Part shown: piece by piece, positions 44,016 to 51,497 of the stretch
Layout: each line of letters starts with the position of its first letter
Position numbering within the stretch: position 1 is the first letter of the stretch
Assembly (NCBI GenBank): GCA_043804925.1
Contig: JAZDIP010000036.1
Span: 14,550-78,549, forward strand
Direction: 5' to 3'
Length of the DNA: 64,000 nt
Source of the DNA: ChocPot-Mid sp043804925
GTDB lineage: Bacteria; Bacteroidota; Ignavibacteria; Kapaibacteriales; UBA2268
Notes under the pieces: model-generated
What the model was told of the DNA's origin: nothing
The model's input: only the letters and a program-made list of their open reading frames with translations
Databases searched by the model: none
Position numbers and translations under genes: made by a program

Positions 44016-44065
44016 TTTTTGAGACGTTTTGCCTTTTATGTGTCATTGTATATATAATGTTGGCA
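44016..44065 (+). promoter_or_regulatory. Conserved upstream element of T9SS cargo genes, copy C
   Basis: TGAGAC at 44020-44025 and GTCAT at 44042-44046 with a 16-base spacer. The flanks TTTATGTGTCATTGTATAT and AAATTTTAAAAATTT match copy B. The right half-site of the inverted repeat is changed (TGGCA). The GTCAT box is 63 bases before the ATG at 44105. Confidence 0.6.
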
Positions 44066-44104
44066 AATTTTAAAAATTTGTTTTATTTTTAAGACGGGGT
44101 TGTA

Positions 44105-45958
44105 ATGAAAACTTTTACATCTATTTTTTCAAAATCACTTATAGTAGTGTTGACACTAATACTATCACTTTGTACCTCTGCCAATGGACAGACAGGGTCT
44201 TTTAGCAGATATGTTTCTCAGGATGGCTGGAGCGGAAATGTTGAATTTTATGTTTCTTCAGGTTCGGGTGCAAAACCATTGGTAATTGGTTTACATCCTG
44301 CACAATCACCTGCCTGGGGAATTAGAGATATGATTAAGCAATCTGCTTCTGATAAAAATTTTATTTTAGCTTGCCCGGATGGGGCAGATGCATCACTATC
44401 CGAATCCATAATACCTTTAATCAATTATTGTAAAAATCAATTTAGTGTTGATGAATCAAAAATTATTCTGACCGGTTACTCTGCAGGTGGCTATACAACG
44501 TTTGATTTTGGTGCTGCTAATTATTCACTTTTTAAAGGTTTAATAGGTATTGCCGCCTATGGTTATGGAGTTTCACAATCAGCGATTAACAGTCTTGGTT
44601 TCGGTTTGATATGCGGGACTTCTGACCCTATGATTTCTGAGGTACGTTCTTTTAAAACACAATTGGAGAATTCGGGAGCATATATTCAATTGATTGAAGT
44701 TCCGGGAGTGGCACATACCGGAGCATATTATTTTAGCGGGCAATTTACTACAGATTGGAGTTCATGTTATGATTTTGTTTTGAGTTTCATTCCTAAACCG
44801 GGGAAAATCACCCTGACTTCACCTTACAGCGGACAGGAGGATGTCGAAATTCCTGTGTTATTGGAATGGGAGGAAGACCCGAATGCAGATTCATACGAAG
44901 TAGAAGTTAGTGATGAAGATGGCTTGGTTGAAAGAAAAACTCCTTCTACAAATTCAGTTTCTATAAAAAATCTAGAACCCGGCAAGGAATACTCATGGAT
45001 AGTCAGGGGTGTGAATAGTGGAGGAGAAGGTGAATGGTCAAACGAGTGGTGGTTTACGACAAAACCGGTACCTCCGACTGAGCAGGTGAGTTTAACGGAA
45101 CCATCTGACGGGGCAAAAAATTTAAGTAAAAATATTGATTTCAAATGGTCTGAGATTCCGGGAGCAACCGAATATCAAATTCAGGTATTAAATGATGCTG
45201 ATTCAGTGGTAAAAGATTATGATAATATTTTACCGGAGGATGATGGAACAGTTATGAAAACTGTGAGGAATTTAGCTCTTGGTATGACATATAAATGGCA
45301 GGTAAGAGGTAAGAATTCTGCCGGTGAAGCACCATGGTCGGAGCAGTGGACATTTACCACAGCACCTGCTCCTCCGGGAATGGTGCTATTGCTCGAACCT
45401 GAACATCTTGCAACTGAAGTAATTACATTCCCTCTTTTTAAGTGGAATAAAATTGAGAATGCGGACAGATATCATTTTCAATTGGTTGATTTTGATACAG
45501 AGGATATTGTTGTTGAGGATTCCAGTATCACTTTAGTTGGAGGTGATACTGTAGTTTATCAAATAACCGAAGAACTGGATGGCATGAATCAATATAAGTG
45601 GCATGTTGCAGGTATTAATGATGGGGGACAAGGTAATTGGTCTGAATTCAGAATCTTCACAACTTGGGACCCATCTGATATTTATGATAATAAATCTTGG
45701 TTATTTCAATGTGCTATTGTTCCCAATCCAATAAATTTTGAAGGTTATTTGGAATTAAATTTGGTAAAAGAAGAAATATTGGAAATTAAATTTATTAATG
45801 TCTTAGGACAGACAACCATAGATTTAGGAAAAGTTTCTTTAAGTTCCGGAAGTCAAAGGATTCCTGTTGATTTGTCTAATTTTCCTGATGGAATACACTT
45901 TTATATGGTGAAATGTAATGAAGAAATTAGAATCAACAGATTTGTAATTCAAAGGTAA
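44105..45958 (+). CDS. T9SS-exported esterase-like alpha/beta hydrolase with FnIII repeats
   Basis: A 617-residue exported enzyme. The signal peptide runs to about residue 28 (TSANGQ). Residues 35-230 form an alpha/beta hydrolase of the polyhydroxybutyrate-depolymerase/feruloyl-esterase type: VIGLHPAQSPAWG, nucleophile Ser126 in GYSAGG, a probable acid Asp in CGTSDPMI and a probable His in VPGVAHTG. Three FnIII-like modules follow, each starting L-T/L-x-P (LTSPYSGQEDVEIPVLLEW, LTEPSDGAKNLSKNIDFKW, LLEPEHLATEVITFPLFKW). The sorting domain starts IVPNPINFEGYLELNL and ends NRFVIQR. It is preceded by upstream element C and followed by a terminator, so it is monocistronic. Confidence 0.85.
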   Translation: MKTFTSIFSKSLIVVLTLILSLCTSANGQTGSFSRYVSQDGWSGNVEFYVSSGSGAKPLVIGLHPAQSPAWGIRDMIKQSASDKNFILACPDGADASLSESIIPLINYCKNQFSVDESKIILTGYSAGGYTTFDFGAANYSLFKGLIGIAAYGYGVSQSAINSLGFGLICGTSDPMISEVRSFKTQLENSGAYIQLIEVPGVAHTGAYYFSGQFTTDWSSCYDFVLSFIPKPGKITLTSPYSGQEDVEIPVLLEWEEDPNADSYEVEVSDEDGLVERKTPSTNSVSIKNLEPGKEYSWIVRGVNSGGEGEWSNEWWFTTKPVPPTEQVSLTEPSDGAKNLSKNIDFKWSEIPGATEYQIQVLNDADSVVKDYDNILPEDDGTVMKTVRNLALGMTYKWQVRGKNSAGEAPWSEQWTFTTAPAPPGMVLLLEPEHLATEVITFPLFKWNKIENADRYHFQLVDFDTEDIVVEDSSITLVGGDTVVYQITEELDGMNQYKWHVAGINDGGQGNWSEFRIFTTWDPSDIYDNKSWLFQCAIVPNPINFEGYLELNLVKEEILEIKFINVLGQTTIDLGKVSLSSGSQRIPVDLSNFPDGIHFYMVKCNEEIRINRFVIQR

Positions 45959-45974
45959 TGATAATTTGTTTGAA

Positions 45975-46005
45975 GGGGGGATATTTTGATATCCCCTCAA
46001 TTTGT
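45975..46005 (+). terminator. Terminator after the esterase gene
   Basis: The stem GGGGATAT / ATATCCCC (extended by a G-T and a G-C pair) with a 4-base loop lies 17 bases after the stop and is followed by TCAATTTGTT. Confidence 0.7.
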
Positions 46006-46102
46006 TACAATCAGTATCATTAACACTCAAAGCACTTACTACAATATTTTAATTATCATAACGTTTTATGCCAAGTTAATGAAAAAAAAGGAGTAAATGA
46101 TT

Positions 46103-46429
46103 ATGCCGATTTATGAATACAAATGTAAATCGTGTGGAAGAGAATTTGAAATAGAGCAAAGAATAACTGAAGACCCCATAACAAAATGTGTATTTAAAGA
46201 GTGTGGTGGTGAGGTCTTCCGAAAAATAAGCAAAAACGTTGGTTTAGTTTTCAAAGGAAGTGGATTTTATATTACTGATTATGCTAAAAAGCATGAATCG
46301 GCTGTTACCGCTACACATAACAACGGACATAACGGTAACGGTACTGCTAAAAAGGAAGAAATTACTACACAAACACCTAAGAATGGGGAATCTAAGAAAA
46401 CGGAAACAGTTGCAAAAGAAACAGCTTAG
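46103..46429 (+). CDS. FmdB-family zinc-ribbon protein
   Basis: A 108-residue small regulatory-type protein with a zinc ribbon: MPIYEYKCKSCG near the start and KCVFKECGGEVFRKIS about 30 residues later provide four metal ligands. The frame could open six bases earlier (46097), but the GGAG at 46090-46093 is better spaced for 46103, and the family starts MPIYEY. The C-terminal half is a Lys/Thr/Glu-rich tail of low complexity. It converges on pth and shares the terminator hairpin. Its role is unknown, as for most of the family. Confidence 0.88.
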   Translation: MPIYEYKCKSCGREFEIEQRITEDPITKCVFKECGGEVFRKISKNVGLVFKGSGFYITDYAKKHESAVTATHNNGHNGNGTAKKEEITTQTPKNGESKKTETVAKETA

Positions 46430-46453
46430 AGTGAGAGATTTGAAAAATTGAAG

Positions 46454-46484
46454 ATGATATTCCTAAGGAGTATCATTTTTTTTT
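46454..46484 (+). terminator. Terminator after the zinc-ribbon gene, overlapping the pth end
   Basis: The stem ATGATATTCC / GGAGTATCAT (one G-T pair) has a 3-base loop and is followed by TTTTTTTT. The left arm reaches the stop codon of pth on the other strand, so the two converging genes share it. Confidence 0.8.
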
Positions 46485-47116
46485 ATTTCCGGTTCATCTT
46501 TCTTCCACAACTCCCCTGAATTAATCAATGACATAGCTCTTGGAGCTTCCAATTTAACCAATGCTTCAATTGATTCGACTGCTTTGCCTATCATAATGTT
46601 TCTTTCTTCAATTTCGCTTTCCTTGAAATCAGATAGAACGTAGTCGGATATTTCACCGGCTGAAAAATTATTCCCTATACCACAGCGTAAACGGAAAAAT
46701 TCATTTGAATCTAAATGTTCGATTATTGAGGAAATACCATTGTGCCCACCATCCCCGCCACCGGACTTTAATTGAATTTTACCAACAGGGAAGTTATATT
46801 CGTCAACAATAATTAATATTTTGTCAATTGGAATTTTATACATTGAACAAATTGCAGAGACTGCTTCACCGGAATTGTTCATAAAGGTTGTCGGTAATGC
46901 AACAAAGACCAATTTAGAGTCAATTCTTAATGATGATTGATAATAAAGATTTGAAAATGGCATTATCGGCTTTTTATACTTTTCACATAAAGCAGAAGCA
47001 ACCATCCACCCGGTATTATGGCGATTGAAAGCATATTTTTTACCCGGATTACCTAATCCAACTATGAGCCATTCTATATTTGCCGGTAAATCTGTTTTTC
47101 TTTTAAAAAATCCCAT
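46463..47116 (-). CDS. pth: Peptidyl-tRNA hydrolase
   Basis: A 217-residue Pth, which frees tRNA from prematurely released peptidyl-tRNA. The canonical start WLIVGLGNPGKKY lies at residue 16, so there is a 15-residue extension (MGFFKRKTDLPAN). The catalytic His33 is in FNRHNTGW, and the family segment VDEYNFPVGKIQLKSGGGDGGHNG carries the conserved Asp and the glycine loop. The C-terminal tail is charged. It is third in the order prs-rplY-pth, a conserved arrangement. Confidence 0.95.
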   Translation of the reverse strand: MGFFKRKTDLPANIEWLIVGLGNPGKKYAFNRHNTGWMVASALCEKYKKPIMPFSNLYYQSSLRIDSKLVFVALPTTFMNNSGEAVSAICSMYKIPIDKILIIVDEYNFPVGKIQLKSGGGDGGHNGISSIIEHLDSNEFFRLRCGIGNNFSAGEISDYVLSDFKESEIEERNIMIGKAVESIEALVKLEAPRAMSLINSGELWKKDEPEIKKNDTP

Positions 47117-47125
47117 ATTAAATAG

Positions 47126-47158
47126 AAACAGGGCTATCTAAATAAGTAAGCCCTGTTT
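47126..47158 (-). terminator. Stem-loop between rplY and pth
   Basis: A perfect 10-bp stem (AAACAGGGCT / AGCCCTGTTT) with a 13-base loop lies 22 bases after the rplY stop and 10 bases before pth. The following bases are only moderately T-rich on the minus strand (CTATTTAAT). It may be a partial terminator or RNA-processing site that lowers pth expression. Confidence 0.5.
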
Positions 47159-47179
47159 AGAATATTACTAAATAATTTA

Positions 47180-47824
47180 CTATTCTGATTTCTTTTGTTT
47201 AGCTTCGGGAGCCGGCTCTGCAGCAACTTCTGTTTTAGCTGCTTCTTTTGGAGTTTCACCTTCTTTTACAACTCTTGGCATAATGACAGAAGCTATTGCT
47301 GTGTCAAGCGGAACAAGGAATTCAATATCTGTTACTGAAAGGTCTTTAATATATATTGCATCACCAATACCCATATCATTAATATCTACATCAATAGAAT
47401 TTGGTAAGTCTTTAGGTAAACACTCAATTAAGACTCTTCTTAAAGTTCGTTGTAACAAACCGCCTTCGCGTACCCCTTTTGCAGAACCGATTAACTTGAC
47501 AGGAACTTCAACTGTCATTTTTGTCCCACGTATAATACCATAAAGGTCAATGTGTGTTATTTTATCTGTAACCGGATCGAAATCCACTTGTTTCAATACA
47601 CATTCACGTATATCATTTTCGCCTTCCAGTTGAAGGTTAATGATTTTTGTTTTTGATGTATATACTATATCCCTAACATCAATTGGCTCGACAGATAAGG
47701 GAATATTATCTCCTGTTTTAATGTAGAATACTCCGGGAATTCTTCCTGCATTTCTCACATCTTTAGCGGCTCTTTTGCCGGTGTCTCTTTTATTTGCTTT
47801 TAAAACAAATTGACTTTCGTTCAT
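47180..47824 (-). CDS. rplY: 50S ribosomal protein L25 (CTC family)
   Basis: A 214-residue L25 of the longer CTC type that binds 5S rRNA. The N-terminal domain reads FVLKANKRDTGKRAAKDVRNAGRIPGVFY, then the beta domain (VKQVDFDPVTDKITHIDLYGI-like) and the second TL5-type domain (EVPVKLIGSAKGVREGGLLQ; IEFLVPLDTAIASV). A low-complexity Ala/Glu/Lys tail follows. It sits 33 bases after prs on the same strand. Confidence 0.95.
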   Translation of the reverse strand: MNESQFVLKANKRDTGKRAAKDVRNAGRIPGVFYIKTGDNIPLSVEPIDVRDIVYTSKTKIINLQLEGENDIRECVLKQVDFDPVTDKITHIDLYGIIRGTKMTVEVPVKLIGSAKGVREGGLLQRTLRRVLIECLPKDLPNSIDVDINDMGIGDAIYIKDLSVTDIEFLVPLDTAIASVIMPRVVKEGETPKEAAKTEVAAEPAPEAKQKKSE

Positions 47825-47857
47825 AATAAAAATCCTTGAAAAAATATATTTAAATAA

Positions 47858-48808
47858 TTATCTTTCTATTTCAAATAAAGAACTGATTGACCTGTTGTCA
47901 TGAGTTCTTACTATTGCTTCAGCAAGCATATCGGCAATTGTAACAACCTGAATTTTTTTCGATTCTTTTTTTAAAGGTATCGTATCGGTGCAAAGTAGTT
48001 TGTTAAGTTCTTCGGTATTCTCGATTTTATCAATAGAATTTCCGGAAAGAACAGGATGAACACAAACTCCGTATATTTCTTTAGCACCGGCATCTTTCAA
48101 AGCTTTAACGCAATTGATAAAGGTTGTACCCGTGTCAATCATATCGTCAACAATGATGACGTCTTTGTCTTTTGGCTCACCGATAATATGCATTACCTCG
48201 GCAACATTATGAGATGGTCTCCTTTTGTCAATCAAAATCAGGTTTCCGCCCTGTCCCATACGTTTTGCATAAGCTCTTGCTGTTTTTGCACCGCCCACAT
48301 CAGGTGAAGCAAATGACGGTTCTTTGATATTCAAAGAGTAGATTGCCTTTATTAAGGCAGAAGAAGCATAAAGGTGATCCAGAGGAATATCAAAATAACC
48401 CTGGATTTGAGCAGAGTGTAAATCAATAGTAATGATTCTGTCGGCTCCGGCTCTCGTAAGCAAATTTGCAACCAACTTAGCAGTAATCGAAACTCTTGGC
48501 TGGTCTTTTCTGTCTTGCCTTGCATACCCAAAGTAAGGAATAACGGCTGTTACTCTTTTTGCAGATGCTCTTTTGGCGGCATCTATAAGAATCAGCAGTT
48601 CCATTAAATTATCCGAATGAGAGTGAGTTGACTGTAAGATGAACAAATCAACACCTCTGACATTTTCTTCAAATTTTGCCCATATTTCACCGTCACTGAA
48701 GTTACGTATTTTAACTTCAGACAGATGCAAGCCAAGATGCTCAGCAACTTTGGCTGCTAATATGGGATTTGACCTCCCCGAGGCAACTTTAAAATCAGGC
48801 ATACTCAT
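47858..48808 (-). CDS. prs: Ribose-phosphate pyrophosphokinase (PRPP synthetase)
   Basis: A 316-residue class I PRPP synthetase that makes phosphoribosyl pyrophosphate from ribose-5-phosphate and ATP. The flexible loop YFGYARQDRKDQPRVSITAK, the metal motif TIDLHSAQIQGYFDIPLDHL and the PRPP loop VDDMIDTGTT are all present. A second in-frame ATG at codon 3 could be used. The upstream gap to tRNA-Gln is mostly a tandem array. First gene of prs-rplY-pth. Confidence 0.97.
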   Translation of the reverse strand: MSMPDFKVASGRSNPILAAKVAEHLGLHLSEVKIRNFSDGEIWAKFEENVRGVDLFILQSTHSHSDNLMELLILIDAAKRASAKRVTAVIPYFGYARQDRKDQPRVSITAKLVANLLTRAGADRIITIDLHSAQIQGYFDIPLDHLYASSALIKAIYSLNIKEPSFASPDVGGAKTARAYAKRMGQGGNLILIDKRRPSHNVAEVMHIIGEPKDKDVIIVDDMIDTGTTFINCVKALKDAGAKEIYGVCVHPVLSGNSIDKIENTEELNKLLCTDTIPLKKESKKIQVVTIADMLAEAIVRTHDNRSISSLFEIER

Positions 48809-48809
48809 T

Positions 48810-48876
48810 ATCTTCTATTGTTCTATCTTCTGTTTTCTATCTTCTGTTTTCTATCTTCTGTTTTCTATCTTCTATA
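48810..48876. repeat. TTCTGTTTTCTATC tandem array between prs and tRNA-Gln
   Basis: Three full copies of a 14-bp unit TTCTGTTTTCTATC plus partial copies at both ends fill the interval. It lies immediately upstream of the prs start and only 5 bases from the 3' end of the tRNA gene. Confidence 0.8.
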
Positions 48877-48880
48877 GCCG

Positions 48881-48952
48881 CTGGGATGGCAGGACTCGAA
48901 CCTGCGAATGTCGGCTCCAAAGGCCGATGCCTTACCACTTGGCTACATCCCA
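48881..48952 (-). tRNA. tRNA-Gln (anticodon TTG)
   Basis: This is a 72-base cloverleaf on the minus strand. The acceptor arms TGGGATG / CATCCCA are followed by a discriminator G. D arm GCC-AAGTGGTAA-GGC, anticodon stem TCGGC / GCCGA with loop CTTTGGA (anticodon TTG), and T arm GCAGG-TTCGAGT-CCTGC. CCA is not encoded. It is typical of bacterial tRNA-Gln. Confidence 0.95.
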
Positions 48953-49305
48953 TCATTTCTTAAATTCAAGAACAACAAAATTAAGATTTTTTTTTGAGTT
49001 AAACAAATATTAATTGTGTTCAATTTTTAAACTTAGACTTTAAAATGCTATCAATTTAATAAATGTAAGGTGATAATATTCAAATATTTGAATTTAATTA
49101 TTTTTTTTTATATGATAAAATTATGACTCGGGCAGACGTTTTCAAAAGAGAAATAATTTTTAAGTTATTCGAGGTTTATTCCTAAAGAATTTCAAATGGT
49201 ATAAAGAAGAAATTCCTTTACCTGAAATCACATGTTTTATTTCTGCATAAATTTTGTTAATTTTATTGTTTGTTTATTGTTGAATATTATAAACCTAAAC
49301 TGAAT
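48953..49305. other. AT-rich gap between tRNA-Gln and the TMTC-like gene
   Basis: No gene, terminator or repeat is clear. It should contain the tRNA promoter (on the right side of the tRNA) and the promoter for the gene at 49306. A slightly less AT-rich patch around 49120-49220 is not open for a recognisable protein. Confidence 0.5.
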
Positions 49306-51396
49306 ATGTCAAAAAAGAGAAAAAATAAACAGCAAACTGACAATGGTCAACCTGTTGCAAACAGCAGACGGCAGACAACAGACTTCAAGAAGGGGATTAA
49401 GAAGGATGTTGGTAAATCAAGTGTCAGAAAGAAATTTGATAAGAACGAATTAATAATGATTGCGGTTTTTTCGTTTGTGATTATTGCGGCAGGATATTTT
49501 TTGTATTCACCTGCTTTGGATTATGACCTTGTTTACTGTGATGATAATATTTTTCTTCAGGATTATTATCCCTTGAATAAAAATCCCGAAAATATCAAGG
49601 AAGTATTCAATAAGACAATGGGTACAAGTTATTACCGCCCAATACTTAATGTTTCGATTATTATGGATACCCAATGGTCGCTTGAAAAGCAATTTCCAGG
49701 ACAAGACCCTAATATTGTAAATCCAATGAGTATAACTCCCGAGATATTTCATCGAACAAATTTGATATTTCATTTGCTTGCTTCCTTTTTGGTTTTTGTG
49801 TTTTTGGTTAAATTAAATTATCCTGTGATAACTTCTTTTTTATTTGGTATGCTGGTTGTTGTTCATCCGTTGCTTACGCCGGCAGCGTCGTGGATTTCCG
49901 GAAGAAATGACTCTATGATTACGGTATTTATGTTACTGTCATTTATTGCAGTGGTATTTTATTTTGAATTGAAAGGTTTTTGGAAATTACTCTCATATTT
50001 ATTTCATATAATATTTTTTGCAGTATCATTGTTTACAAAAGAGATAGCTGCATTTTTCCCATTTATTGTTTTTGGATATTTGTATTTAGTTGCATACAGA
50101 CAGCCATCATTTGATAAACTCAGACCGGCCGGCAAATTAAAGAAAATATTTGATGCACAATATATGGCGATTTTATTTGGACAGTTTATTATTGGAATGA
50201 TATGGTTTTTTATGCGGTTGAAAGCTATTGAAGGAATAAAGAATCCTGATACTATCGGTTTAGTGGCATTGCCTGATAATGCTTTAAGTGTTCCGGCATT
50301 AATCGGGAAGTTTTTTCTACCGATTAAGATGATTGCTTTATCCAGCTATGAGTGGTTTTCCATCGGGACAGGTTTTGTGTTTATTGCGATAATTGTTTTT
50401 TTATTGGTTTATTTGAAAGATTTGGATAAGGGTAAATCTTGGTTTGGACTTATTTGGTTCGGATTATTGTTGTTCCCAACGCTTTTGATACGAATTGTTT
50501 ATGTAGATGACTTTTTTGATTACGCCGAACACAGGGCATATCTGGTTATGATTGGCATGGTCATTTTCATAATCGAAGTGTTAAAGGCATATAAAGTAAA
50601 TTTTAAAAAGCCAATACCCATAGTAATTATGGGAGCTATTTTATTATTGATGGGTTTCAAAGCGTATGGCTATCGAAAAGAATTTCAAAACAGGAAAACT
50701 TTTTGGAGTCATATGACTGAAATGTATCCTTATAAATCAAGGGGATATTTAGATCTGGGTAAAGCATATCTTGTGGAAGATTCAATTGATAAAGCTGAAG
50801 AACTTTATCACCTTGGAATTGAAAGAAATCCCGATAATCGTAATTTATATATAGATTTGGCAGCAGTATATCTTAAGAAAACCGATTACCCTAAAGCAGA
50901 GCAGTATGCTAAAAAGGCATTGGCGATAGAACCAAATAACGTAATAGCATATTTTAATCTTGGGAAATCATATTTTGCTCAAGGGAGATTGGATGAAGCA
51001 AGGATAGCTTTTGAATATGCCTGTAAGTCACCAAAATATCCCGATTGGTTCAAGGATTTAGGTGATGTTTATTATCGTATGAATAAACTTGAGTTGGCTA
51101 TTCAGGCCTATCAGAGAGCTATTAGAGGGAATCAAAGGAATTACTATGCGTATAATAATATGGGTTTGGCTTTTGCTAATTTAGGGAAATTTAATGAAGC
51201 TGCTCAAAGTTGGACAAACGCTGTCAGGATTAATCCAAAAATGTTTGAGTCATATTATAATCTTATTAGAGTCGCTTTACTGATAGAGAAGAATTTAAAT
51301 AAAACTCAGCAATATGTTAATATGCTAAAACAGCAGGGAGGGAAAATACCAAATGATATTGCCAATGTTCTGAAAAGTAACGGGATTGCTTTTTAA
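49306..51396 (+). CDS. TMTC-like membrane glycosyltransferase (GT-C) with TPR tail, second copy
   Basis: A 696-residue paralogue of the protein at 15408-17597. The frame is open from a TTG at 49270, but ATG at 49306 (MSKKRKNKQQ) is the likely start. A basic N-terminal tail contains NSRRQTTDF, encoded by a GCAGACA repeat. The polytopic part (residues about 45-440) carries LVYCDDNIFLQDYYPLNKN, then YYRPILNVSIIMD and VVHPLLTPAASWISGRNDSM, the GT-C signature of the TMTC type. From residue about 475 there are TPRs (RGYLDLGKAYLVEDSIDKAE and NVIAYFNLGKSYFAQGRLDE). Its stop codon is followed at once by ATTACGAATTACG repeats. Confidence 0.78.
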   Translation: MSKKRKNKQQTDNGQPVANSRRQTTDFKKGIKKDVGKSSVRKKFDKNELIMIAVFSFVIIAAGYFLYSPALDYDLVYCDDNIFLQDYYPLNKNPENIKEVFNKTMGTSYYRPILNVSIIMDTQWSLEKQFPGQDPNIVNPMSITPEIFHRTNLIFHLLASFLVFVFLVKLNYPVITSFLFGMLVVVHPLLTPAASWISGRNDSMITVFMLLSFIAVVFYFELKGFWKLLSYLFHIIFFAVSLFTKEIAAFFPFIVFGYLYLVAYRQPSFDKLRPAGKLKKIFDAQYMAILFGQFIIGMIWFFMRLKAIEGIKNPDTIGLVALPDNALSVPALIGKFFLPIKMIALSSYEWFSIGTGFVFIAIIVFLLVYLKDLDKGKSWFGLIWFGLLLFPTLLIRIVYVDDFFDYAEHRAYLVMIGMVIFIIEVLKAYKVNFKKPIPIVIMGAILLLMGFKAYGYRKEFQNRKTFWSHMTEMYPYKSRGYLDLGKAYLVEDSIDKAEELYHLGIERNPDNRNLYIDLAAVYLKKTDYPKAEQYAKKALAIEPNNVIAYFNLGKSYFAQGRLDEARIAFEYACKSPKYPDWFKDLGDVYYRMNKLELAIQAYQRAIRGNQRNYYAYNNMGLAFANLGKFNEAAQSWTNAVRINPKMFESYYNLIRVALLIEKNLNKTQQYVNMLKQQGGKIPNDIANVLKSNGIAF
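49358..49385. repeat. GCAGACA repeat inside a coding region, copy 3
   Basis: ACAGCAGACGGCAGACAACAG, preceded by related CAGCAAACTGACAATGG, in the cytoplasmic N-terminal tail of the TMTC-like protein. It is read as NSRRQTT. Confidence 0.65.
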
Positions 51397-51436
51397 TTAC
51401 GAATTACGAATTACTGATTACGAATTTCTAATTATT
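51397..51436. repeat. ATTACGAA octamer repeats next to a stop codon
   Basis: ATTACGAATTACGAATTACTGATTACGAATT begins at the stop codon of the TMTC-like gene (shown in part: units of ATTACGAA). Reverse complements of the same unit form the coding array at 5047-5079. Confidence 0.75.
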
Positions 51437-51497
51437 GAATTAGATTTTCTGATTGATGTTGACTCATAGTAATTTTTTTATTCTTACATTTTTTTAA

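Larger units (their letters stand above)
43122..44104. other. Degraded mobile-element region
   Basis: Nearly 1 kb holds only the two pseudogenes. The start of the wreck has facing C6 and G6 runs (GCCCCCC at 43201, GGGGGG at 43251). The last 150 bases hold an open but unrecognised stretch (IKYQRNTIIRYENWCKDKK at about 43950-44005) and then the cargo-gene upstream element C. Confidence 0.65.
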
